Positions 1-11,195 of a stretch of DNA of 64,000 nucleotides are shown here, one piece after another. This DNA comes from Chlamydomonas sphaeroides (lineage: Eukaryota > Chlorophyta > Chlorophyceae > Chlamydomonadales > Chlamydomonadaceae). The stretch spans positions 1,438 through 65,437 of the forward strand of contig BDDC01000307.1 in the NCBI GenBank assembly GCA_001662425.1, given 5' to 3'. The notes under the pieces were generated by a model. It searched no databases. It was not told the DNA's origin and was given only the letters and a program-made list of their open reading frames with translations. Within the stretch, counting starts at the first letter, position 1, and every line of letters begins with the position of its first letter. Made by a program: the position numbers and the translations under genes.

Positions 1-750
1 GGTCGGCGCCCGCGTGTGCAGGCGGGGTGGTTGGCTGCCTGGGCGTCGGTCCGGGGGTTCGGCTGCGGCGGCCTCCAGCCGGGCGCCGGGCTGTGTCGCG
101 GCGCCTGGCGGGACTCCTTGTGTGCGGGGTGCGCGCGGGGGCGCGGGGGTGCTGGCCGCCGCAGCGTCGTTTGGCTGTTGCGGTGTTGCTCCTGCAGTGT
201 GTGAGGCCCGTCCTCCTGCCATCGGTCGCCACCTCGCTCTCTCCCAGTGCTGCCTACAGCCTGAGCCGCTAGCGCAGCTGCAGTACAGTAATCAAGACCG
301 TGGTTTCTGCATTCGGCCTCGCTCGCGCGAACGGTCGTTTATCCTCCCATCATAGCTTTCGCACGACCGGCAAGTGTAGAAGGACGCTGCTTGAATTGAG
401 AGGCAACCAGACCCCCAGAGCTATCCGCGCCCGTCTGCCAGGTTGACCGTTGCCGGGTGTCGGGTGCAGCCAACCGTCTGGCAGTCTGGGCCAACGCAGG
501 AGCAGGTGTGCTGACAGCTAGACACAACCAAGCAGCCAAGCGTCCTGCTGCATGTGGCTGTCAGTAACAGGGAAATGCCCAGACCGGGCGACCAGGGGAA
601 TCCACTGAGTCCCCGGGGGGCGACCCTGACCGTCTCGCACGCGCACAGGCGCGCACCCAGAGACACCTACGCGGGACGCACTGCAGGGGTCGTATCTTAC
701 TTTGGGGGGTATCGGAAAGCCTATCGATCGCCCGCTGTTTTAGGGACCGT

Positions 751-886
751 CCTATCGACCCGTGGTATCGATCAAGGTGTCAAATCAGCGGTGTCCGATC
801 GATCGACGTGGTGTCCATCAAGGCGTCAAATCCGGGGTGTCCTATCGATTGACGTGGTGTCGATCAAGGTTTCGAATCCGGGCTAC
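751..886. repeat. Three tandem copies of a ~45-bp TCGAT-rich unit
   Basis: Units begin at 751, 795 and 841. Each has the pattern CTATCGA...GTGGTGTCGATCAAGG, then TCAAATCCGGGGTGT, with a few substitutions per copy. Further isolated ATCGAT clusters lie at about 1100-1260. No function is apparent. Confidence 0.8.
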
Positions 887-1636
887 GTACTAGTCGCAAG
901 CCTATAAAACGTTAGCCTGAGAAAACCGCACAGACCAAGCGTGTATGCGTCTTCATTATATGTTGCTGGGGTCGCTGCGCCTAGAGCAGGGCCCCCCTGG
1001 CCTAGAGGGTAGAGGTCAATAGGCAGGAAACGGCCTTCCGCGTGCCTCGTGCCTATGCCTACCCCGTCCGGCTACCCGACCCCACCCCCGCCATGATCCG
1101 GGCGCGACGACGTGGTGTCGATCTCCATGCCTTCCCGGGCAAAAGCGTTCGTTCCATGGTATCGATCATGCCATCGATTCCAATTTGTAACATCGATAAG
1201 TGTATCGATCAGGGTCCGATTGCAGTCAAATGGAATTGATCAAATCGATCGAATCGATGGAAGATACGACCCCTGACGCACTGTCCCTCACTGTCGGCCA
1301 TTCACAAAGCCCCAAGTTCAAGGAGCTGCACCCGGCAGAGGTGGGCGCTCTGCCCGCATCCATCGAATGGCCGCTGGACGCCGTTGGCCGATCGACAGGG
1401 ACTGACCGGCCGACCAAGGACGCGGTGTCCGAGTTTGCGACCCCAGTCGCGCGTGTCACATCCTCACAACCTCCATCGCTGTCCCGGCATGACGACACCA
1501 TGACACCATGACACCGGCTTTGATCCTAGATATGTGCCCCCCACGGCGCCCCTGGCTCGCGCGCTGCCTTCTTTCCGCGGCCCTTGCCTTCGCCACCTCT
1601 CCGCGCCCGCCTACAGGCCCCAGCTGTGCGCCGGTC

Positions 1637-1755
1637 CCTGAGACCCCGACCCCTGACCCCCGACCCCTGACCCCTGAACCCCGAGCCCTGACCCCCCGAC
1701 CCTTGACCCCCGAACCTTGACCCCCGAACCCTGCGCCCCCCCCTGACCCCCGACC
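1637..1755. repeat. CCTGACCCC-type minisatellite
   Basis: Imperfect tandem copies of 7-15 bases built from CCTGACCCC and CGACCC fill this stretch. It resembles in composition the GGGTCA hexamer array near 32261 but is more degenerate. Confidence 0.75.
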
Positions 1756-1928
1756 TCGAGAACACACACCTCGTGCCTCCCCTACCGCCACGACCACACC
1801 GGCCGCCGCGCTGGCCGCAGCGCAGCTAGGGGCAAGGCCCCGGACGCGCCCTGGCCCAGCAAGCCCAGCCAGCGGCCAGGATGCCAGCCAGGCCTTAAAC
1901 ATGACTACCAAGCTGCCATGAACATTAA

Positions 1929-1933
1929 TTACA
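1929..1933 (-). terminator. Candidate poly(A) signal (TGTAA) for the GT34-like gene
   Basis: TGTAA, the usual poly(A) signal of chlorophyte nuclear genes, occurs on the minus strand about 430 bases after the stop at 2363. A 3' UTR of that length is plausible for these algae. Confidence 0.4.
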
Positions 1934-2362
1934 TCAAGCGATTCACCGGTCTAGTCTCAGAACTCCTGTCTGGCTGCTAGTACTGGCGGTTGTCTAAGGT
2001 ACCTGCTCCAATTTCCATGCTGGTTCTTCATCAACAGCCCGGCAAGCCGCCCTCAGCGCGGCCTGCATCATTCCCTGCACGGCCACCCAGCCAGCGGCCA
2101 AGCCTGGCCCCCCTGCATAGCGCGAGCCACTCACTACCAGCCAACTGCCGTCCCCATCGCCCCCGCCCCCGCCCCATGCCAGCTCGCACGCCTAGCCCCG
2201 GGCAACCCATGCCCGTCAGCCGACGCCCCCCACGCACAGCCGCGCGCGGCCGCGCGCTGCGGCCCACCACAGCTAGCCGTGTGTTCAACTTTATAGGGCC
2301 GAAACAGAGTACCACCCCAACAGCGGCCGTGTGTGCAGCGGCGCAGCAGCAGCAGCAGGCCA

Positions 2363-5300
2363 TCACGGCAACATGTTCTGCAGCGCGGCGCCCCGCAGCT
2401 TGAGCAGCTGGCCCATGGTGGCCTCCTTGTTGGCGATGATGCCCGGGAAGTGAACCACTGCGGCGGGCGGTGGCGCGGCGGGCACGCGCCTTGGAGTCTT
2501 GGTGTCACCCATGCACCCAATCTGCCTGATCGTATTTCATAACGAAGCCATGACGCCCGCTCGCCCCTAGCCCCCCAAATGATGCCGCTACGGCCAGGAG
2601 GCCTCCTGGCCACGGCCGGTCGCCACGAGGGGCGCTACCCGCACGAGTCGAGGCACGAGTGGGCGGCGCTCGGGCAGGAACGCCACACGTTGATTGTGTG
2701 GAGACAATCAACACAGCATGCGGGATGGTGGCGGTGGTGGTGGTGGCATGCGAGGCCGCGACATCAGGCTGCGGCCGCTCACCCCAGTCCCCGGGGTGCC
2801 AGGGCAGCCCGCAGTCGATGATGGGCGCGTAGGCGTTGATGCGCTTCTGCGGCACCACCTGCACCATGGCGCGGATGCCGCCCGTGTCGCGCTCGTAGGC
2901 GGCCACGAAGGCCGCCTGCTCCCACCTGCGACCACAGCAGGGAGGAGCCACCAGGCGGCGGCGGCGGCGGCAGCGGGGCCATGCGACGGCGGCGGCGGTG
3001 AGGGATGCTGCGTGCGGGGCATGCTGGCGAGGGCGGACCCAGGGGCTGTCTGGCAATCACTGCAGCCTGGCCCCCGCGCTCCGATGGCGCTCCCATGGCG
3101 CTCCCATCGCGAAACACACCACAAGACGCCCCGCTTGTCCCAGCACACGCACCACTTGTGGTAGTCCGGGATGCTGGTGTCGTGGCGCATGGACCAGATG
3201 GTGTCCAGGAAGCGGTGGCCGTCGGGGCTGCGTAGCGGCGGCGGGCGGTGGTGCGGCAGCGCGGTGGGCTCTTGGGCGCAGGGGAGCCCCTGGTCCGGCG
3301 GCATGCACAGCTCGCGCAAACGCAGCCAGCTCGGACCCCACCACTTACCTGTTGCGCACAAACAGAGAGCCGCCGTTGAAATTATAACAGTCGCGAGCGA
3401 TCACCACGGACTTGTTGGCCGGCACCTGCGGCGGCCGCGGCCGCGGCAGCACGCACGAGTGGATGGGGGCGCGGGGTTGCGGCCGGGGTGGTGGCGCGCA
3501 GCGCCGTTGCAACCGGCGTTCCATGCCGTATGCGGGCGCGCTCAATCACCTCCAGCCTGGTGTTCCTTGGATGCACGTGTGCTGCGGGCTCGCGTCATGC
3601 TGTCGCATGCGCCCGCCCACACGGCCGCCCCGCCCTGCGCCCAAGCACCCACCTACCCGGCTGCCCTGTCGCCCGCCCGGCCGCCAGCCCGGTCGCCCGC
3701 CCGCCCTGCGCCCGCCCGCCCGCCCGTCTCCTCCCGCTAGTGCGCACGTCTTTCAGCACGTGGTCCTGAATGGACAGGTGGCGGTTGGTGACAAACAGGT
3801 CCAGGTCCGAGCACCACACCCTGCGGCGGGGCGGGGCAGAGCGCGTGGGGTGGTCAGGGACATCAGGGCGGGGGCCGGGGGCTGTTGGGCTGAGGGGCTG
3901 TTGGACTGAGGGGCAGGATGTGGTGTGGCGCTGCTGTTGGGGTTGCTGCTGTGGGGCGGTCCGCCCGGGAGATGGCTGTCATGCTAACCACCCGTCAACG
4001 TTATGATACAGCATGTAAGTCTTCGCTTTGACAACCCTGCCCACCAGTCGTAGTGATGCAGGTAGCGCTTGATGGCGGGCACCTGGCGTTGGGGCGGGCG
4101 GCCGGGGATGGGCCGGGGAAGGGGGACGGCGGGGGGAGGTGAGGACGGTGATACGGTGGGCGAGCGGGAGGGCAAAGGGCAGGTAGCCCCAGGTAGGGGG
4201 GATCCCTTGGGTGTCCCAGGCAGCGGGGACCGCCAGCCCTCAAGCGGCATGCTGTCTGGTTGCCCGGCGCCCTCCACCTGGCAGGCACGCCTGGACTAGC
4301 TCACGCCTCAGGCCAGCGCACGCCAACCCGTTGCGCAACGCCAGCGCACTCCACTTCAGGCAGCACCTAGCGCGTGGCGCGCGCGGGGTCCGTAGGCCCC
4401 GCCCCCCGCCCCTAGGACGGCGCCTGCTACGCCTACGACCGCCAGCCCACTGCGCGCCATAGAGGCCGGCGCCCCAGGCCGAGGCGGCCGCCACCAGCTG
4501 CCTGGCCTAGCGGTGCCCGCTAGAGTTGCCGAGGCCGGAGCGCACCTTGGCCCAGGCCGGCGGCAGGCTGGTCTCATTAAAGTTGTGCATGATGGGCAGG
4601 AAGTCTGGAAAGGGAGGGACGGGAGGAGGCGGCACGCGTACTTAGCGGGCGGGAAGGCGGGGCAGGGCTGCCGCGTAGGCGCACGGGCCGCCAGCATGGC
4701 CGCCGGCGTAGCACCACGGGGCGGTACGTGCCGCCGGGCTGTCCCACAGGCCCCTCCCAGCACCCCGTACGGCCGTACGACAACACCCCGGGAACGACCT
4801 GACCATAGCCGTGGTGGAAGGCGTACTTGAACTTGTTGGTAAAATTGTCGATTATGTTGCTGGGCCTGCAGGTCAGCAGCGCACGGCGCAACGTCACATG
4901 TCGGGCGGAAACCACAACCACGGCTGGAACGACGGCGGGCACGAGAGCAGCCATCGGAGGCGTAGCACATGGACAGCAGCGCTCACGTGGTGTGCGTCTG
5001 TGATGCATGAAGGGTCTTCTGTTGGGGCTGTATGGCCACCGTCAGGACAGCGATGCGCACGCCCGTGCTGCCGCCGGCGGCCCTTGCTGCAGCAGCTGCT
5101 CCGTGAGCTCCTCCGTGATGGGGCTGCTGCAACCTAGATGCCGCAGACAGCGATGCGGATACTGTGTTCGCAGATGGTATGCCGCTGGTGGCGTTGCTGT
5201 CTGGCTGGGGTTGCACGTCGCATGTGCATGGGGGGCACGCGAGGTCCGCCGGTGTCGCTGCGTGCCCCGTCCGTGTAGTGACAGCCCCACGCCATGTGTA

Positions 5301-5426
5301 GTAAGGCACGAGCTGTGGCGCAAGCGCCAGGCCCGCGACGAGTCCAGCGAGGAATAGCGCAGCCGCGACAGTGGTGGTGCTCATCAGCGGCTCCTTCTGC
5401 CTAGCGGGTTGCCTATCAGCGTCCAT
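2363..5426 (-). CDS. GT34-like (GMA12/MNN10-type) glycosyltransferase, type II membrane protein
   Basis: Predicted Golgi enzyme that would transfer a hexose from a nucleotide sugar. The first ATG (5426) follows an in-frame TAG and gives a short basic tail, then a membrane anchor (VAAALFLAGLVAGLALA). ATG 5384, just before the anchor, is the alternative. A linker leads to RIAVLTVAI in exon 1. Minus-strand exons, in order, carry SNIIDNFTNKFKYAFHHGY (about 4805-4870), FLPIMHNFNETSLPPAWAK (4553-4606), a YLHHYDW end (4045-4091), SDLDLFVTN with the DxD motif (3767-3824), RDCYNFNGGSLFVRN (3353-3429), DGHRFLDTIW...PDYHKW (3159-3232), WEQAAFVAAYERD...IIDCGLPWHPGD (2788-2925) and VHFPGIIANKEATMGQ to the stop (2363-2455). 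All junctions keep frame. The order DxD, NGGxxxRN, EQxA and HFxG matches GT34. Donor and acceptor sugars cannot be read from the sequence. Confidence 0.8.
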
Positions 5427-6584
5427 CTAGGCGCCGTGGTTACGCGAGATTGCAAGGCCGGAGCCGTAGCATGCTCGCCGTAAGTGTGTCTTTTAAGGCA
5501 CTCTTGTGTGCACGCGAAAGTACTTCCATCAGATGCATGTAATGCAGTTGTGGCTGGCAAAACTAATAAAGGCGCGGTTGAATCTGTCGTTCTCGGTATT
5601 ACGACAGACCGGGTTCGGTGACATCGACATTCTGCGCCTGCTTCCATGTTAGCGGGAGGCGGGTTGCCCAGTCCAACGATGTGGGACAAGGGCCGAACCC
5701 TGCCGTACGCTTGTCAGAAGAGTTAACCCTGTTGGCCCCCCCTGTTCCCCTCCGCCCCCCATCGCCCCCAGACGGTTACGCTTGTCTTGCCCCGTCGAGC
5801 GCGGCCCCGGTACAACTATGGCGGGCGTCACATATCAGCTTCCCCGGGCTCAAAGGGGCTCAAGATCACCTCGAAACGCGGGCAGGGCTTCCGCGGCGCT
5901 TTGCAATAATTCTTGAAGGAAATCGCAAGGGGCCAGAGCGTGGGCCGAGCGCAGTGAAACTTCGGGCGCGGCATGTGATGTCGATATGTCGACGTGAGGA
6001 GGTCGATGTGGGGTAAGATTATTGTAAGATGGAACGCCGGGAGGGTGCGACAGGGCGTGCCGTAGTGGCGGCCGAAGATGCCCGGACTCGACCCCTTGCG
6101 CGAACCTGCACTGGCGGTCTGGTGCCTTACACCAGGAGCAACCCCCGCGCAGGCCGCGCAGCGAACTGGCGGTCTGGTGCCTTATGGTTTGAACACCCGC
6201 GTGGCAATCAACGGTCTGGTGCCTTACACCAGGGATAACTCCCGCGCAGGCCGCGCAGCGACTCGACCGGTGCAGGTCCCCCTCAGCGCCGTTGTCAGCT
6301 ATGAGGTGCCTGTCAGCTCCCCCCTCCCTGCCCGAGCTACCCCCTCCCTCCCAACACCGCACACCCCTTCCCCTGCGTCCCCGAGCCTATTGTATGATAA
6401 GCTAGAACGAAGTCAAAGGAGCCTGCCGCACGCGTCAGTCACACACCGGCACGCCTCGCACGCCCGAGCTCCATTTCCCCCTTCCCCTTCCCTGGCCCAC
6501 ATGCCGCCACCTTCGCCTAGCGACCTTGAACCAGCGCGCTCACCATCCCAACACTGCACACCCACCTCCCCCACATGCCGCCCC
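5427..6584. other. Region between GT34-like start and hydrolase stop
   Basis: The left part should be the promoter and 5' UTR of the GT34-like gene. The right part should be the 3' UTR of the hydrolase, whose stop is at 6585. No protein-like frame is visible. A three-unit repeat lies at 6111-6268. Confidence 0.5.
6111..6268. repeat. Three-unit tandem repeat with GGTCTGGTGCCTTA core
   Basis: Units start at about 6111, 6165 and 6211 (about 46-58 bases each). Units 1 and 3 share the core plus CACCAGG and a CCCGCGCAGGCCGCGCAGCGA tail. The middle unit is divergent. Units 1 and 3 contain TTACA, which is TGTAA on the minus strand, so the repeat may carry poly(A) signals for the hydrolase gene. Confidence 0.75.
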
Positions 6585-9500
6585 TCACAGCTCGTCCTTG
6601 CCCCCGGCCGCCTTGCCCGCAGCGCCCTCCTCGACCTCGTCTAGGTACTCGTCGCCCTCCTCCGCCGGCTCCTCCTCCACCAGCACCGGCGCGTTCCTGC
6701 CCGCGGGCCCCTTGGTGCCGGCGTACGTCTTGAGGAACTCGGACGCCACGGCCGCGTGCACGGCGGCGCCCTTGGCCAGGGCCGCCTCGTCCATGGTGAA
6801 CCTGGGGCAGGGGGACGGCAGGGGGACAGCGGGGGCCATTGGAGGGTGAGGCACGGGGGCAGGGCGACAGAGCGGGCCATTGGGAGATGAGACAGCTGGG
6901 GGAGGCTCTGGCGGTGCATGCGAAGGGCCATGCCGCATCGTGCACGGTGGCCCTGGACGAGGCGAGGGGCGGGCAAGTGGTGACAGTATGTGGGATGGTG
7001 GGATGGTGGGATGGTGGGATGGATGGGATGGATGGGATGGTGGGATGGATGGGCAGGGGCGGGCTTGGGGCCAGGGACCAACAGGCTCCAGCGGCCGCAA
7101 CATGAAGCGCCACGGGGCCTCATGTGGGGCTGCGCAGCGCGTGCACGGCTCCCCGCCCGTGGCCTCCTGGTCCCCTCCCGCCGCGGCCGAGCCCTCGCAC
7201 GAAACACACACAGCCCCCAAACCCCGGGGCCCGCCTCACTTGGGGCTGTGCAGCGCGTGCACGGCTCCGGCGCTCTCGTTGCGGATGCCCAGGAACATGA
7301 GCGAGCAGGGCACCTGGGGGGCGGGAGGAGGGGGAGCAGGAGTTGGGCCACGGGCGGCGTCATCCGCAAGCCCGGCGCTGCTGCTGGGCGCAAGGCGCGG
7401 GCGCCACCCCGGGGGCCACCACGCACCGCCTTGCAGAAGAAGCCGAAGTCCTCGCCCGTCATGAGCGGCTCCGCGAGGGCCACCTTGTCAGCGCCCAGCA
7501 GCCGCGAGGTCACCTGGGTGGTGGTGGCGGCGGGCAGGAAAGGGGAGGGCAGGGTGAGGAGTGAGGGGGAGGGCAGTGAGGGCACACGAGGCAGCGGCAC
7601 AGCAGGCCCAGGTCCCTCGTGCGCGCCCCGGCGCGAGCCTCCAACCCTGCCTTGCCACTACAACGCCTTCGTACGGTACGTCCATCGCGGCCGCCGCTAT
7701 GTCACCGCTGCTCGCGATGGCCGGGCAGCGCGGCTGCACCTGGGCACACTCCGGCACGAACCCTAGACCCGTCCCCCTCCCCTTTCTCCACAACCCCTCC
7801 GCCCCGCTCACGTTCATGGCAAAGGCCGCCATGTCGTCGCTGTTGACGGTGGGCGGGTAGTACGGCTGCTCCTCGAGCCGCCAGTCCACCCCCGCGCTGC
7901 AGCCGTAGCCCGAGGCCAGCGCCGGCGCCATCTCCTCGATGCGGCGCTTCATGTACATGAGGTGCTCGTGCGTGAGGCCGCTGGGCAAGAGGAGGGGGAA
8001 GGGAGGGGTGCAGCGTGTGTGTTTTGGGCAGGGGAGATGCGGCGCTTCATGTACACGAGGTGCTCGCGCGTGAGGCCGCTGGGGTGTGTTGTGCCCATCT
8101 GGAGCGATGTCGCCACGCCCGGCGGGCTGTATCTACCTACACCACGTGGTGACCGTGGCACGCCCCTCCCCCTCGTCCCTCCCCGTCCCTCCCTCCCTCC
8201 CCGCCTCCTCCCCTCACCGGATTGTGCCGCCGAGCATGACCTCATCAGGGATAACGTTGTAGGCGTCCCCGCCCCGCAGCATGGTGATGGACAGCACGCC
8301 GCTGCCCAGGGGCGAGGTCTCGCGGCTCACAATGGTCTGTGGGGAGAGAGGAGCGGACAAGAGCAGGGGCAGCAGGTGGAGCGCGCGGTCGACAGCAGCT
8401 GACGCCTGGCGGGCGGGCGGGGCAGCTGGAGGTGCCCCCCACGTCGCCCACACGCGGGCCACTGCGGAGGTGGCATCCGTCCGCGTCGCGTCCTCTGCCA
8501 CCGCCGCTGTGCGCACCACCGGCCCGTCGCGCCTGCCAGCCCTCCCTCCCTATCCCCTGCCCTCCCCTCCCACCTGCAGGCCGGTGATGATGCCGGCCGC
8601 CGCGACCACGGGGTCGATGTTGAGGTGCGGCATGGCCGCGTGCCCTCCCCGGCCGGCCACGGTGACGCGGAACGACAGCGCGCCCGCCATGAGGGTGCCG
8701 CCCCGGGTGTGGATGGTGCCCGAGGGCAGGTGCGGCATCACGTGCATGGCAAAGGCGGCCTGCGCGCCGGTGATGGCACCTGGAGGGGAGGGGCCATGGG
8801 AGGCAGCGGTGGGCGCACATGGGCACGGCCTGGTGGCTCGCCCCGTGCAGGGCATGTTGCCCCGCGCCCCGCGCATGGCGACAGATGAGGGCCGGGCGCA
8901 CCCTGGCCCGGCACCGTGCCGCCGCCTCCGCCAACCCTTGCGCCAACCCTTGCCCTCCTCCTCCGCCGACCACGACCATGGTCCGCGCTCCCCAAGCACG
9001 AGCTCGCCGCCCTCCTCCGCGGGCTCAAGCGCACTCGCGCACGGCACGTACCCGAGCTCGGCCGCCCTCCCCGCCCTGCTGCCCCGCCCCTAGGCTGCCC
9101 CACCCTCGCGGATCATGAGGTCGCCGCCCGCGCCGCCCTCCTCCGCGGGCTGGAAGGCGATGAGCACCGTGCCCGTGGGCAGCCGCCCTTCGCTGCTGGC
9201 CTCCTGCGGCACGAGGCGGCAACAGCACCGACTATTGACGCGACCGATTGCCGTCGTGACCGCACGCTCACCCATGCCGGGCGCCCCCATGGTGCACAGC
9301 TTAGGGCAGCCAACGCGTGATGACGGTTCATGTAGCTCATGGGGTGGTGCCGCTTCCCTCCCTCCCGGGCCCCCACCCCGCCCACAAGAGGCATGCGCGC
9401 CGCCGCCCCTTCCTCTCCTCCCAGCGATGGCCTGGCCCCCTCCCGACCCCACCCCCACCCGCCTACCTGCAGCATGCGCGCCGCCGCCAGCATCATGGCC

Positions 9501-10836
9501 ATGTGCGCATCGTGGCCGCACGCGTGCATCCAGCCGGGTTTCTGGGAGGGCGGCGGATAGGAAAGGGGGGGCGACAGACCCGTGGGTGTTTCTGTAGGGC
9601 CCAGACCCGTGGGTGTCTAGGGAGGGCCCAGACCCGTGGGTGTCTAGGTAGGGGCCAGACCCGTGCCCATGTGCGCGCCAGCGCAGGGGGGGCCAGCGGT
9701 CAACGCGAGTCGTCTAGGGCTCGGCAGCGTGGATGCAGGGCAGGAGGGCACTGAGGGACTGCAGGACGCGGCTGGAAGGGCCGTCGCGGCAGGGACAGCG
9801 GGCTCATCGTTTCAACGTTGCCGGCGTCTTCCAGCACAACCCTGCGCCCCAACCAGCCTGACGCCCGACAGCGCGCCGCTCCCACGCTCCAGTACGCCCT
9901 GCCGCGCCCTTCCGCTCCCGCTGCCGTACGCCCGTACCTCGCTCCTGTACGGCAGCCCCTCGGGCTCCTGGATGGGCAGGCCGTCCATGTCGGCACGCAG
10001 TACGACAACGGGCCGGCCGGAGCCGATCTCCGCCACGATGCCTGTCTTGGCGTACGGCTTGCTGCGCGGCGCGGGGAAATTGTGGAGGTGGGCGAGGGGG
10101 GTTCTTTCATAGCGTGCCGTGAGCACAGGGGACAGAGGGCAACAGGTTGTGGTTGGGTCTGTGCACCAAGGCGTCTCGGGGATATGCGGTTCTGTGGGCG
10201 TGCGCTCGCTGGTAATCGCCGCAGCGTCGTGGGGGTTTGGGTTTGCTGGGGAGCTGGTCGGGGCGCTGCAGCAAGACGCGAGGCGGGTGCCGCTGCTCGC
10301 CTGTAGATAATGTTGTACTTCTCGAGGAAGGACGTGATCATGCTGTGCGTCGTGAACTCCTCAAAGCCGGGCTGTTGGTGGGGCGATGCGGCGGCTTGTC
10401 AGTCCGACGACCTTCGGAGCAAGGGTGGCCCTGGCAGCGTGCTCCGCGGTTCGCCAGTTGGGCTAGCCATGGGAGCAGCATGCGGGCCAATCCGGTGCAG
10501 CCCTGGCAGTGTGCTTGCCCCCTCGGGAAGTTGGCGGGCGGGCGGGGGGTAAAACTGAATTGAGGGGAGAGCCGGAAAATCTGCGGCGTGGCGTTTGCAG
10601 ACTACGTTCGGCGTCGCGTACCCCTCGCCGAGCGAGAAATACCCTGGTATCGCCGTTCGTACAACAGCGTCGGGGCTTGCCTCTGGGTATTTGTGCAGCC
10701 CACGACGGAGCTCGATAATCCACTCGTTAAGGTCGTTGGCGCGCTCCATGAATTCAGCGACCTCCACGGTATCCGCGCGAGCCACGCCACACAGCGCGAC
10801 AGCGACTAGTAACGCCCAAAGCAAACGCGACGCCAT
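6585..10836 (-). CDS. IAA-amino acid hydrolase (ILR1-like, M20D), secreted with KDEL tail
   Basis: Metal-dependent amidohydrolase of the plant ILR1/IAR3 type, which releases auxin or related acids from amino-acid conjugates. Exon 1 (10681-10836) encodes a signal peptide ending near GVARA, then RRGLHKYPE. Exon 2 (10301-10371) has PGFEEFTTHSMI. Exon 3 (high end 10061) has KTGIVAEIGSG and VVLRADMDGLPIQE. Later exons give HACGHDAHMAMML (metal site), AFQPAEEGGAGG, AAFAMHVMPHLPSG with GGHAAMPH (dimerisation domain), NVIPDEVMLGGTIR, GLTHEHLMYMKRRI, LMTGEDFGFF, LMFLGIRNESAG and HSPKFTMDEAALAKGA. The C terminus is an acidic tail ending exactly in KDEL, as expected for ER retention. The first two introns appear to have GC donors. 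Start shares a 359-base divergent region with YKT6. The family is clear; the substrate is inferred. Confidence 0.92.
6991..7051. repeat. GGGATGGT/GGATGGAT microsatellite in hydrolase intron
   Basis: Pentamer-to-heptamer copies of TGGGATGG run through this intron between the exon ending in GAVHALHSP and the last exon. Confidence 0.8.
7938..8083. repeat. Duplicated exon fragment in the hydrolase gene
   Basis: About 48 bases at 7938-7985, which on the minus strand encode LTHEHLMYMKRRI of the real exon, recur at 8036-8083 with only a few substitutions (LTREHLVYMKRRI). The second copy lies in the upstream intron, 98 bases away. It could be a dead copy, or it could compete for splicing. Confidence 0.8.
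9575..9662. repeat. 27-bp tandem repeat in hydrolase intron
   Basis: Units of 27 bases beginning CAGACCCGTGGGTGT start at 9575, 9602 and 9629. A partial fourth starts at 9656. All lie inside the intron upstream (in the gene's sense) of the HACGHDAHM exon's neighbour. Confidence 0.85.
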
Positions 10837-11195
10837 CGTGCCGGCGCTACTGCCGACAGCAGCTGTCAGAGTGTTTTAAGGCGTAATAAGTACACTGTAA
10901 TTGTCTGGGTGAACTGTGCAGGTGGGACTGCGGTGCCGGGGCGTGGCGGGGGCGTCTTGGGGTTTGGAAGAAGAAGAAGGCGCATGACGCTCACAAACGA
11001 CACGGGCTGTGACCTCACCGCACGCACCCGAACATACAGTGCTACACGTTGTGCAGCAATACCATTGACTATTCACAACAGTGGCACAGGGCCCGATCTT
11101 CGGCCTCGGCCGCGTCGGCCACTCCCTAGCGCTGCCCTGGACTTTGCATATCATAGGCACTGTAACCCAATAGGTAGCGCATACATAGCGGCACA
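10837..11195. promoter_or_regulatory. Divergent promoter region, hydrolase / YKT6
   Basis: The 359 bases separate two start codons pointing away from each other, so both promoters and 5' UTRs must lie here. I see no clear TATA box. A shared bidirectional promoter is an inference from spacing only. Confidence 0.5.

Larger units (their letters stand above)
1..1900. other. Intergenic region, no supported gene
   Basis: No open frame here reads like a conserved protein, and the short frames are Cys/Arg/Pro-rich GC noise. The stretch holds TATCGAT-rich repeats around 720-1260 and a CCTGACC-type minisatellite near 1637-1755. The right end probably contains the 3' UTR of the glycosyltransferase gene on the minus strand. 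Confidence 0.6.

Noticed and set aside
737..744. TTTTAGGG, the chlorophyte telomere unit
   Set aside because: Only a single copy, with no array, so no evidence for a telomere or interstitial telomere tract.
868..886. GGTTTCGAATCCGGG as a tRNA T-arm
   Set aside because: One base too long for a B box, part of the 45-bp tandem repeat, and no other tRNA arms are present.
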